Under the pieces are notes generated by a model that worked only from the letters and a program-made list of their open reading frames with translations, searched no databases and was not told where the DNA came from. Below, piece after piece: positions 1-6,763 of a stretch of 25,897 nucleotides of DNA. The stretch is from assembly GCA_035291645.1 (NCBI GenBank), contig DATDRQ010000297.1:1-25897 (forward strand), written 5' to 3'. The stretch's first letter is position 1. Every line of letters begins with the position of its first letter. The position numbers and the translations under genes were made by a program. The DNA comes from DATDRQ01 sp035291645 (GTDB lineage: Bacteria > Chloroflexota > Anaerolineae > Anaerolineales > UBA4823).

Positions 1-1654
1 TCAGTCCCGAGACGAAGGCATCCGCATCACCCATCTTGACCATCAGCGGACCGAATACGTTCGGCTCTTTCACGACCTTGTAGGCGTCCCGCAGGGTAAC
101 ACCCTTTCTTTTGCGCAGCTCGTAATACGCCCGGGCGTAATCATCCAGCCGGTTAAAATTCGACGGGTTGACGATCTCAGGATCGCAATCGAGTCCAAGG
201 CCGCGCATCTTCTCATAGATCACTTCGGGCCGGCCCACCAGGATCGGGATTCCGATGCCTTCATTCTTAATCTGGTCAGCGGCGCGGATGATCTTGGTCT
301 CTTCACCCTCCGCGAAGACGACGCGCTTCTTGATAGTAGAAGTCTTCGCCTTGCTCGTTATATAGTGGCGCACCTGCTGGCCGATCCCCTGGCGGAAAGC
401 CAGTTCCTGGCGGTATTCATCAATGTCGATCTCCTTTCGAGCGACACCGGTCTCCATGGCAGCTTGGGCAACTGCCGGGGATTCCCACAGCATCACCCGC
501 GGGTCGAGCGGCTTGGGGATGATATATTCCGGGCCAAACCGGATACTCTCCTGCCCATAGGCCCGCAGAACACTATCCGGGACATCCTCTTTCGCCAGGT
601 CGGCCAGGGCGTGCGCGGCAGCGACTTTCATCTCTTCATTGATTGCCCGGGCGCGCACGTCCAAAGCCCCCCGGAAGATGAACGGAAAACCGAGGACATT
701 GTTTACCTGATTAGGGTAATCCGACCGCCCGGTCGCTACAATTGCTTCTGGGCGTACCTCCTTCGCCAATTCGTAGCGGATTTCCGGGTCCGGGTTGGCC
801 ATGGCGAAGATGATCGGGCGTTCCGCCATGGATTGGACCATCTCCTGGGTCAGGACGTTCGCCACGGACAAGCCGTAGAAGACGTCCGCGCCGCGCACCG
901 CGTCCGCCAGGGTACGCGCCTCGGTCTCTTGGGCAAACTGGGCCTTATACTTATTCATGCCATCTTGGCGGTCCTTCCTAACCACCCCGCGGCTATCTAC
1001 CAGAAGCACATGCTCGCGCTTGACCCCCAGCCTGACCGCCAGCTCAGCGCAGGAGATCGCAGAAGCGCCGGCACCAGAAATCGTCACGCGCACCTCAGCG
1101 ATCCTCTTTCCAACGATCTCCAGACTGTTCAGCAGCCCGGCGCTCGAGATGATCGCCGTGCCGTGTTGGTCATCATGAAAAACCGGGATATCGAGCATTT
1201 GTTTAAGCGTCTCTTCGATATAAAAACACTCCGGCGCTTTTATATCCTCCAGGTTGATGCCTCCAAAGGTTGGGGCGATAGCAGCGACGACACGAATGAT
1301 CTCCTCCGGATCGTGCGAGTTGACCTCGATATCGAATACATCGATGTCGGAGAACGTTTTAAATAGGACCCCCTTCCCCTCCATCACTGGCTTGGAGGCA
1401 AGTGCACCCCGATCGCCGAGGCCCAGGATCGCCGTCCCATTCGAGATCACCGCCACCAGATTGCCCTTCGAAGTGTATTCGTAGGACAACTCGGGATCGG
1501 TCTCTATCTCTAGCACCGGGTAAGCCACCCCAGGCGAGTATGCCAAGGAGAGATCGCGCTGGGTTGTGAGAGGTTTGGTCGGCAAAATTGATATTTTCCC
1601 GGGCTTGCCGCCCAGGCGGTGATACTCCAGCGCATCTTCACGCAAGCTGCTCAT
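1..1654 (-). CDS. maeB: NADP-type malic enzyme with phosphotransacetylase-like C-terminal domain (MaeB family), 3' end outside window
   Basis: Oxidatively decarboxylates malate to pyruvate, giving NAD(P)H and CO2; cytoplasmic. I translated it directly from the minus strand: 551 codons are open from an ATG at 1654 to the window edge, with AAGGAG just upstream. Visible parts are the N-terminal malic domain (YSPGVAYP near residue 38; the metal-site segment FHDDQHGTAI near 160), the Rossmann nucleotide loop SGAGASAIS near 193, the MaeB-typical NNVLGFPFIFRGALD near 290, and then, after a linker, the start of a PTA-like domain (KKRVVFAEGEE, ILVGRPEVI). Family members of this architecture have about 750 residues, so roughly 200 are missing past the edge. 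Most family members use NADP, and the PTA-like domain is usually regulatory (acetyl-CoA sensing) rather than catalytic. Coenzyme choice is not proven here. Confidence 0.95.
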   Translation of the reverse strand, partial: MSSLREDALEYHRLGGKPGKISILPTKPLTTQRDLSLAYSPGVAYPVLEIETDPELSYEYTSKGNLVAVISNGTAILGLGDRGALASKPVMEGKGVLFKTFSDIDVFDIEVNSHDPEEIIRVVAAIAPTFGGINLEDIKAPECFYIEETLKQMLDIPVFHDDQHGTAIISSAGLLNSLEIVGKRIAEVRVTISGAGASAISCAELAVRLGVKREHVLLVDSRGVVRKDRQDGMNKYKAQFAQETEARTLADAVRGADVFYGLSVANVLTQEMVQSMAERPIIFAMANPDPEIRYELAKEVRPEAIVATGRSDYPNQVNNVLGFPFIFRGALDVRARAINEEMKVAAAHALADLAKEDVPDSVLRAYGQESIRFGPEYIIPKPLDPRVMLWESPAVAQAAMETGVARKEIDIDEYRQELAFRQGIGQQVRHYITSKAKTSTIKKRVVFAEGEETKIIRAADQIKNEGIGIPILVGRPEVIYEKMRGLGLDCDPEIVNPSNFNRLDDYARAYYELRKRKGVTLRDAYKVVKEPNVFGPLMVKMGDADAFVSGL

Positions 1655-1743
1655 GCTTATCTCCTTGGTGAATCATGTTCATTAAACGTATGAAGTAAGG
1701 CAAACATGAAACGGGATTACTTCCCCATCTACACCCGCTCTTG

Positions 1744-1749
1744 ATTATA
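1744..1749 (-). promoter_or_regulatory. Candidate -10 box for maeB
   Basis: On the minus strand GGGTATAAT gives a perfect TATAAT about 90 nt upstream of the maeB start. The best -35 match 16 nt further upstream is poor (CTGATC), so this is a -10-led, possibly G-extended promoter. The same GGGTATAAT string stands before the gloC-like gene. Confidence 0.45.
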
Positions 1750-1821
1750 CCCGCCCTGAAAGAAAGATCAGATTTCACATTGGGTTGATTTTTAGTAATT
1801 CCAGAAAGGCTGAAGAAAAAA

Positions 1822-1851
1822 TTGACATAATGTACTATATTAACGTATAAT
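1822..1851 (+). promoter_or_regulatory. Near-consensus sigma-70 promoter upstream of the recX leader
   Basis: TTGACA (1822-1827), an 18-nt spacer and TATAAT (1846-1851): both hexamers are perfect. Expected transcription start is near 1858. The first gene downstream is recX at 2304, so this promoter implies a leader of about 440 nt. It is the strongest-looking promoter in the window. Confidence 0.8.
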
Positions 1852-1857
1852 CAATGA

Positions 1858-2297
1858 TCGTAAACTGACGATGGTCGCATAGAAGAATAAGTTGGGCGAG
1901 GTTTCCGGACCACGCAGGCTTGCGTGCAAGCAGACCTGCGTGCAAGCAGACTTGCATGCAAGCACGGATTCGAAGACCATCGTATTAAATAAGAAAAATG
2001 GCAGCGGTTTAATAAGCTTGAGAAAGATCTGATCTGAGAACTCGTCATCCATGACAGGATTGTCAGGATATTGCTGGATCTGGCCTGCTGAAACGAATAT
2101 CACAAATGATTCCGGTCCTCGTAAGTTATTTGACCAGGCCAACTTGTAAGATAGGGCAAGTGAGGAATGTTCTAGCGCCTTCAGGCGAGAGACGTCCTTA
2201 AGATCGAAAAAACCTGTCGACAAGGACATCCCTCCGAGTTCGGTTTTCTCTCAGATGAACAGCCGTTGCCAGACCCGGCAAGTTAACGGCTGTTTTA
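1858..2297 (+). ncRNA. Candidate structured leader RNA or small RNA upstream of recX
   Basis: A consensus promoter ends at 1851 and an intrinsic terminator ends at about 2297, bounding a possible transcript of about 440 nt with no convincing gene. It holds the repeat element (1900-1978), framed by a perfect 9-bp inverted repeat (ACGATGGTC 1868-1876, GACCATCGT 1975-1983). Further helices are TGGCCTG with CAGGCCA, ACTTG with CAAGT, GCGCC/TTCA/GGCG, GTCCTT with AAGGAC, and GAGAGA with TCTCTC. A 32-codon ORF (2051-2149) lies inside but has no good ribosome site. I tried tmRNA, RNase P RNA, SRP RNA and T-box signatures and found none. It could be a cis-acting attenuator for recX-rny or an independent RNA. 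Confidence 0.4.
1900..1978 (+). repeat. Dispersed palindromic repeat, copy 1 (three 16-nt units)
   Basis: Three tandem 16-nt units (1919-1934, 1935-1950, 1951-1966) of the form CTTGCGTGCAAGCAGA, each with CTTGC/GCAAG arms, are flanked by imperfect inverted ends: GGTTTCCGGACC at 1900 and GGATTCGAAGACC ending at 1978. The reverse complement of 11539-11601 carries the same ends around two units. No transposase or target-site duplication is seen, so this is a non-autonomous or REP-like element. Confidence 0.85.
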
Positions 2298-2300
2298 TTT
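2258..2300 (+). terminator. Intrinsic terminator or attenuator immediately before recX
   Basis: AACAGCCGTT pairs with AACGGCTGTT, with further TTGCC/GGCAA pairing inside the loop, followed by TTTTATTTAT. The T-rich tail exists only in the plus direction. It ends a few bases before the recX GTG start, so recX expression from the upstream promoter would need read-through. Confidence 0.75.
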
Positions 2301-2303
2301 ATC

Positions 2304-2945
2304 GTGAACCGGATCACTGCCCTCCAGTTACAGAACCGCAACCGCCAGCGGATAAACGTTTTCCTGGACGGTGAGTTCGCCTTTGGTCTGTCGAAGATCG
2401 TCGCCGCCTGGTTGGAGATCGGTCAGGAGCTATCCCCTGAGAAGATCAGTGAGCTGAAGGCGCAGGATGCGGAGGAAGTCGCTTTTCAGAGGGCCGTGAA
2501 ATTCGTCGGCTATAGAGCTCGCACAAGCGCCGAGGTCCGCCAGAATTTGAAACAGCATGGCGTCACGGAAGATCTGATCGATACGATCGTAGTCCGCTTA
2601 GAACGGAGTGGAACGGTAGACGACCGAGGCTTTGCACAGATGTGGGTCGAAAACCGGTCCGAGTACCGGCCACGCGGCCGGCGCTTGTTGGCTTATGAAC
2701 TGAAGCGGAAAGGGATATCCGAGGAAGTCATCCGAGAAACTCTGGATGAATCCTTACCAGATGAAGATGAATTAGCGTATCAGGCCGCCCTGATCCAATC
2801 TCGCAAACTGAAGCAGTCAGACTGGCTAGAATTCCGCCGGAAGATGTACGACCACCTGGCCCGCAGGGGCTTTTCCTATGACGCCTCTGATTCCGCTGTG
2901 CGCAAGGTCTGGTCTGAGCGGGATTCGAACTCACTGCTGGAATAA
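2304..2945 (+). CDS. recX: Regulatory protein RecX
   Basis: RecX binds RecA filaments and limits recombinase activity; cytoplasmic. The 213-residue product opens with ITALQLQNRNRQRINVFLDG, the typical RecX N-terminus, followed by the three-helix RecX repeats (RAVKFVGYRARTSAEVRQNL; GTVDDRGFAQMWVENR with the RGRRLLAYEL core; ARRGFSYD near the end). Length fits the family. The start is GTG at 2304; an in-frame stop lies at 2256-2258 and there is no ATG between, so this is the only reasonable start, yet no Shine-Dalgarno sequence is visible because a terminator hairpin occupies the region. recA is not in the window. rny follows after 23 nt, so the two are probably cotranscribed. Confidence 0.93.
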   Translation: MNRITALQLQNRNRQRINVFLDGEFAFGLSKIVAAWLEIGQELSPEKISELKAQDAEEVAFQRAVKFVGYRARTSAEVRQNLKQHGVTEDLIDTIVVRLERSGTVDDRGFAQMWVENRSEYRPRGRRLLAYELKRKGISEEVIRETLDESLPDEDELAYQAALIQSRKLKQSDWLEFRRKMYDHLARRGFSYDASDSAVRKVWSERDSNSLLE

Positions 2946-2968
2946 CGGACTTACAGAAAGGTTACCTC

Positions 2969-4498
2969 ATGAACTCAGGTATTTGGTTGCTCATCGTAGC
3001 CATATGTCTAGCTTTAGGAATTGCGATCGGATACTACCTTCGACATTCGCAGATCGCCAAAACTAAGCAGAAGGAGCAAGAAGAAGCAGATTCTATCCTG
3101 GTCAAAGCTAAAGAAGAGGCCCGGGTTATCGAACTACAGGCGAAAGACAAAGCCATCGAGATCCGCCAGGCAGCCGATTCCGAGTTTGCCAGGCGTAGGA
3201 CGGAGCTCTCGCGAGAAGAAGATCGTCTACAGAAACGCCGCGAGGAGATCGACGGCCGGACGGACCGCTTGGACAAGCGCGAGCAGTTGATCAATAAACG
3301 CCAGGGCTTGATCGATAAGCGGGCCAATGATGTTGAGAAAATGTACGCCCAGGAAATGGAGGAGTTGCAGCGCGTCTCGCAGATGAATAAAGAAGAAGCG
3401 CGCGAACTGCTCCTGAACGAGGTCGAGAAAGAGGCCCGCGCGGACATGGCGCGCATTATCCGCCAGGTAGAGGCAGAAGCTCGCGAGGAAGGCGAAAGCC
3501 GGGCTCGCAAGATCATCGCCAGTGCAATCCAGCGCATTGCCTCGGAGCACGTCTCCGAAGTCACCACCTCCTTCGTACCCCTGCCATCTGATGAGATGAA
3601 AGGCCGGATCATCGGCCGTAACGGAAGGAATATCCACGCCTTCGAGCAGGCGGCAGGCGTCGACGTGATCGTCGATGATACCCCCGAAGCGATTACTATC
3701 TCGAGTTTCGACACCGTGCGGCGCGAGGTCGCGGTCCGGTCGATGGCGAAACTGGTGCTGGACGGTCGCATCCACCCCGCTCACATCGAGAAGATCGTCA
3801 AACGCGAGCGCGAGGAAGTCGAACGCATCATCGCCGAATCAGGCGACCAGGCGGCTTACGATGCTGGGGTGCCAGGCCTGCACCCCGAGATCCTGCGCAT
3901 GCTTGGCCGGTTGAAGTTTCGCACCTCTTACGGCCAGAACCAGCTGGCTCACGCCGTCGAAACGGCCCAGCTGGCTGGGGTGATCGCTGCAGAGCTGGGT
4001 GCGGATGTCGAGTTAGCCAAGGCAGGCGCCCTCCTGCACGATCTCGGCAAGGCGATGGACCATAACGTCGAGGGGACCCACGCCATGATCGGCGCTGAAT
4101 TCGCCCGGCGTTATGGAGTCCAACCGAAGGTCTTGAACATTATTTCCTCCCACCATCACGAAGTGGAGCAGGAATCGGTCGAAGCGGTGATTGCCGAAGC
4201 TGCGGATGCCATTTCCGGAGCCCGGCCCGGTGCTCGGCGAGAGAGCCTCGAACAGTACATCAAGCGGGTGCGCGCCTTGGAAGAGGTGGCGAACTCCTTC
4301 AAAGGAGTCAACTCAAGCTACGCTCTCCAGGCAGGGCGCGAGGTGCGCATCTTCGTCCGGCCCGAAGAGATTGACGATCTCGAGTCGATCCGCCTGGCGC
4401 GCGACATCGCCAAACAGATCGAGGATACCATGCAGTACCCGGGCCAGATTAAAGTGACCGTCATCCGGGAGACCCGCGCGGTGGATTACGCCAAATAA
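2969..4498 (+). CDS. rny: Ribonuclease Y
   Basis: Membrane-anchored endoribonuclease that starts mRNA decay, cutting single-stranded RNA. The 509-residue protein shows the full family order: an N-terminal membrane helix (residues about 4-23), a long charged coiled coil rich in E, K and R (about 30-195), a KH domain with the GRIIGRNGRN loop at 212-221, and an HD domain with the metal-binding HD pair at 357-358 (LLHDLGKAMDH) and a further ISSHHHEVE segment. Length is typical (about 510-520). ATG at 2969 has AAAGG upstream. It follows recX by 23 nt and is closed by a terminator at 4527-4551, which suggests a recX-rny transcript. Confidence 0.97.
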   Translation: MNSGIWLLIVAICLALGIAIGYYLRHSQIAKTKQKEQEEADSILVKAKEEARVIELQAKDKAIEIRQAADSEFARRRTELSREEDRLQKRREEIDGRTDRLDKREQLINKRQGLIDKRANDVEKMYAQEMEELQRVSQMNKEEARELLLNEVEKEARADMARIIRQVEAEAREEGESRARKIIASAIQRIASEHVSEVTTSFVPLPSDEMKGRIIGRNGRNIHAFEQAAGVDVIVDDTPEAITISSFDTVRREVAVRSMAKLVLDGRIHPAHIEKIVKREREEVERIIAESGDQAAYDAGVPGLHPEILRMLGRLKFRTSYGQNQLAHAVETAQLAGVIAAELGADVELAKAGALLHDLGKAMDHNVEGTHAMIGAEFARRYGVQPKVLNIISSHHHEVEQESVEAVIAEAADAISGARPGARRESLEQYIKRVRALEEVANSFKGVNSSYALQAGREVRIFVRPEEIDDLESIRLARDIAKQIEDTMQYPGQIKVTVIRETRAVDYAK

Positions 4499-4526
4499 TC
4501 AGGCAGAAAGAAAATGAGAGAAGGTG

Positions 4527-4560
4527 ATGGCGGCAGACGATTTGCCGCCATTTATATTAT
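4527..4560 (+). terminator. Intrinsic terminator of rny
   Basis: ATGGCGGCA (4527-4535) pairs perfectly with TGCCGCCAT (4543-4551) across a 7-nt loop, followed by TTATATTAT. The opposite direction lacks a T tract. It separates rny from the converging gloC-like gene, whose stop codon is at 4560. Confidence 0.85.
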
Positions 4561-5198
4561 TACCCTTCAGAAATAAAGGGGTTGTACTGACGTTCAATCC
4601 CGACCGTCGTCTCCGCACCATGTCCGCTGAGCAGTCGGGTCGCGTCCGGCAGGTCGAGCACTTGCGAGCGAATACTGTCGATCAGGGTGTCGTAATCACC
4701 CCCGGGCAGGTCCGTCCGGCCGATGCTGCCCTGGAAGACCACGTCGCCGCAGAACAGCACCCGATCGGTTTCACAATAGAACATCACATGGCCGCGGGTG
4801 TGTCCCGGGGCATGCCGGACCTGCAGCAGGTTATCCCCCAGGTGCAGGACCTGACCATGGTAAAGATTAATGGTAGGCTCGGGCCCTGGATCGATGCGCA
4901 TCCCAAATAAAGGTGCGCCGCCCTGCAGGCGCCAGAGCGAGTAATCCTCCGGATGCAGCGCCACCGGCGGGGATGGGCTGCTGGCATCCGCGACCCCAGC
5001 TGCACCGGCAATGTGATCGAAGTGAGCATGAGTCAGCCAGATATTGGCAATCCGCCAGCCGCGTCGTTCGGCTTCCTGGACGATGCGTGCGCCATCTGCG
5101 GCGGGATCGATGACCGCAGCCTCTCCTGTTGAGCCATCGGCGATCAGGTAGGTATTGGTCGCCACCGGACCGAGGGTGAAGGTAACAATTCTTAGCAC
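4560..5198 (-). CDS. gloC: Metallo-beta-lactamase-fold hydrolase, GloC/YcbL-like (type II glyoxalase-like)
   Basis: Probable thioester hydrolase of the glyoxalase II superfamily, hydrolysing S-lactoylglutathione-like substrates; the natural thiol here is unknown. From the GTG at 5198 (212 residues) the di-metal ligands are H57, H59, D61, H62 (THAHFDH), H133 (PGHTRGH), D152 (FCGDVVF) and H193 (LSGHGAE). The GRTDLPGGD and ERQYNPF segments match the short YcbL/GloC group rather than long two-domain GloB. A longer reading from an ATG at 5225 is open, but a TATAAT at 5206-5211 sits between the two starts, exactly where a promoter for a leaderless GTG transcript would be, so I prefer GTG. It converges on rny and diverges from tnaA. 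Confidence 0.88.
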   Translation of the reverse strand: MLRIVTFTLGPVATNTYLIADGSTGEAAVIDPAADGARIVQEAERRGWRIANIWLTHAHFDHIAGAAGVADASSPSPPVALHPEDYSLWRLQGGAPLFGMRIDPGPEPTINLYHGQVLHLGDNLLQVRHAPGHTRGHVMFYCETDRVLFCGDVVFQGSIGRTDLPGGDYDTLIDSIRSQVLDLPDATRLLSGHGAETTVGIERQYNPFISEG

Positions 5199-5205
5199 GT
5201 GCGGA

Positions 5206-5211
5206 ATTATA
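5206..5211 (-). promoter_or_regulatory. -10 box for a leaderless gloC-like transcript
   Basis: On the minus strand GGGTATAAT lies 7 nt before the GTG at 5198. That spacing would put transcription start on, or within a base or two of, the start codon. The -35 region is poor and overlaps an imperfect inverted repeat (TCACTG at 5229, CTGTGA ending at 5250) that could be an operator. Confidence 0.5.
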
Positions 5212-5256
5212 CCCGAACCAGACACAGGTCACTGTGTGCGCCCCCTGTGAATGATC

Positions 5257-5285
5257 TTGGATTCCTATTGAAAGCATGCTACACT
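5257..5285 (+). promoter_or_regulatory. Promoter of tnaA
   Basis: TTGGAT (5257-5262), a 17-nt spacer and TACACT (5280-5285). Expected start is near 5292, giving a leader of only about 20 nt containing AAAGGAG. There is no room for a TnaC-type leader peptide. Confidence 0.65.
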
Positions 5286-5313
5286 GAAGAAAAAGGGGAA
5301 AGGAGCTGCATCC

Positions 5314-6690
5314 ATGACCAAACACCCACCTGAGCCTTTCCGGATCAAAATGGTAGAGCAAATCCGGTTGATCGATCGCCATGAAAGGGCGCAGGCGCTT
5401 AGGCAAGCGGGCTATAACGTTTTTGGCTTACGTTCGAGCGAGATCTTTATCGACTTGCTGACCGATTCCGGCACCGGTGCAATGAGTCAGGGGCAGTGGT
5501 CTGCCATGCTGTCCGGGGATGAATCCTACGCGGGAGCGCGATCGTTTTACCGTCTAGAGAAGGCTGTAAAGGAAATCTTTGGTTTCGGCTACTTCGTACC
5601 CACCCACCAGGGCCGCGCGGCCGAAAATATCCTGTGCAGCCTGCTGGTGCGGCCTGGCGATTACGTCCCTTCAAACATGCACTTCGATACCACCGATGCC
5701 AACATCCGCGCCCGAGGCGGCAGGCCGGTCAACCTGGTCCGAGAAATTGCTTTCGATCCAACCGTACGCGATCCATTTAAGGGAAATCTTGACACAACTC
5801 GTCTACGCAATTTCATCGAAGAGGTTGGACCCTCAAGAATTCCCCTGGGCATGATTACGATCACGAACAACGCCGGGGGAGGCCAGCCGGTTTCCCTGGA
5901 TAATCTGCGCGCAGTGGCAAACATATATCGCAGCTACGGCATCCCCTTCTTTATCGACGCCTGCAGGTTTGCGGAGAATGCCTACTTCATTAAGTTACGT
6001 GAGCCAGGCTACGCGAACAAATCCACACTGGAGATCGCCCGAGAAATTTTCGCCTTGGCAGATGGGGCTACGATGAGCGCCAAGAAGGATGCCATCGTCA
6101 ATATCGGCGGTTTTCTGGTGATGAACGACGAGAACTTGTACCAGCAAGCGTGTAATGAATTGATTTTGCGCGAAGGTTTTCCCACTTATGGTGGTCTGGC
6201 TGGCCGAGACCTGGACGCCATCGCCGTCGGTTTACGCGAGGGTCTGGAAGAAGACTACCTGGCATACCGCCTGGGCCAAACCGCGTACCTTGCAGAACGC
6301 CTGTTGGGGGCTGGAGTTCCGATCATCGAACCCCCGGGAGGGCATGCCGTCTACGTGGATGCCGGACGTCTATTCTCTCACATCCCGCACGAAAAGTTTC
6401 CCGGACAGGCCCTGGCAGTGCAACTGTATCTCGAAGGCGGGATCCGGGCGGTCGAGATCGGGTCGGTGATGTTTGCCTATGCGGATCCGGATTCCGGCGA
6501 AATGATTTATCCGAAATTGGAGTTGGTTCGCCTGGCGATCCCTCGCCGGGTTTATACGCAAAGCCATCTGGATTACGTCGTCGATATATTGAGCCAGATC
6601 GTCGCCCAAAGCGAGCAGATCAATGGCTTCCGGTTCACTTATGCTCCGGAACTGCTCCGGCACTTCACCGCCCGGTTCGAGCCAGTTTAA
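5314..6690 (+). CDS. tnaA: Tryptophanase (tryptophan indole-lyase), PLP-dependent
   Basis: Cleaves L-tryptophan to indole, pyruvate and ammonia; cytoplasmic fold-type I PLP enzyme. The 458-residue product aligns from PFRIKMVEQIRLI to LLRHFTARFEPV with the beta-eliminating lyase family. PLP binds the second lysine of MSAKKD (K258); FIDACRFAENAYFIK and FPTYGGLAGRDL are family signatures. To separate it from tyrosine phenol-lyase: the position that is Thr in that enzyme is Asp here (D125 in NMHFDTTD), and the position that is its substrate-binding Arg is Ile here (RAVEIGS). Both are tryptophanase states. ATG at 5314 follows AAAGGAG. It has its own promoter and no permease or TnaC neighbour, so it may serve amino-acid fermentation rather than classical tna-operon control. 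Confidence 0.9.
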   Translation: MTKHPPEPFRIKMVEQIRLIDRHERAQALRQAGYNVFGLRSSEIFIDLLTDSGTGAMSQGQWSAMLSGDESYAGARSFYRLEKAVKEIFGFGYFVPTHQGRAAENILCSLLVRPGDYVPSNMHFDTTDANIRARGGRPVNLVREIAFDPTVRDPFKGNLDTTRLRNFIEEVGPSRIPLGMITITNNAGGGQPVSLDNLRAVANIYRSYGIPFFIDACRFAENAYFIKLREPGYANKSTLEIAREIFALADGATMSAKKDAIVNIGGFLVMNDENLYQQACNELILREGFPTYGGLAGRDLDAIAVGLREGLEEDYLAYRLGQTAYLAERLLGAGVPIIEPPGGHAVYVDAGRLFSHIPHEKFPGQALAVQLYLEGGIRAVEIGSVMFAYADPDSGEMIYPKLELVRLAIPRRVYTQSHLDYVVDILSQIVAQSEQINGFRFTYAPELLRHFTARFEPV

Positions 6691-6763
6691 GCCGTTTCTT
6701 CTTTGTAAGATTTGCTTAAATTTAATACAGTCACTAGATTGGTAGAAAGATGGATGCTCAGTT

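Noticed and set aside
365..1366. Long open frame of 333 codons on the plus strand
   Set aside because: It lies antisense to maeB, whose frame gives an unmistakable malic enzyme; the antisense product has no known motif.
2051..2149. A 32-codon plus-strand ORF inside the recX leader (possible leader peptide)
   Set aside because: No convincing Shine-Dalgarno sequence and no run of regulatory codons; kept only as a remark in the leader entry.
1840..2229. A 129-codon open frame on the minus strand in the recX-maeB gap
   Set aside because: It runs through the palindromic repeat, overlaps the strong promoter, has no ribosome site and no recognisable domain; its Cys- and His-rich stretch is just the translated repeat.
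2100..2300. RNase P RNA, tmRNA or T-box in the recX leader
   Set aside because: A GAGGAATGTTC string faintly resembles the RNase P P4 core, but its partner segment is missing; no tRNA-like T arm with CCA end and no T-box AGGGTGG sequence is present.
3034..3771. 245-codon minus-strand frame opposite rny
   Set aside because: A Ser/Arg-rich shadow of the rny coiled coil; rny itself is complete with all domains.
5314..6690. Tyrosine phenol-lyase instead of tryptophanase
   Set aside because: The two positions that distinguish the enzymes are Asp and Ile (EIGS), matching tryptophanase rather than the Thr and Arg of tyrosine phenol-lyase.
6691..6763. Terminator between the converging tnaA and mazG genes
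   Set aside because: Only a 4-bp TAAG/CTTA pairing before AT-rich sequence was found, too weak to call.
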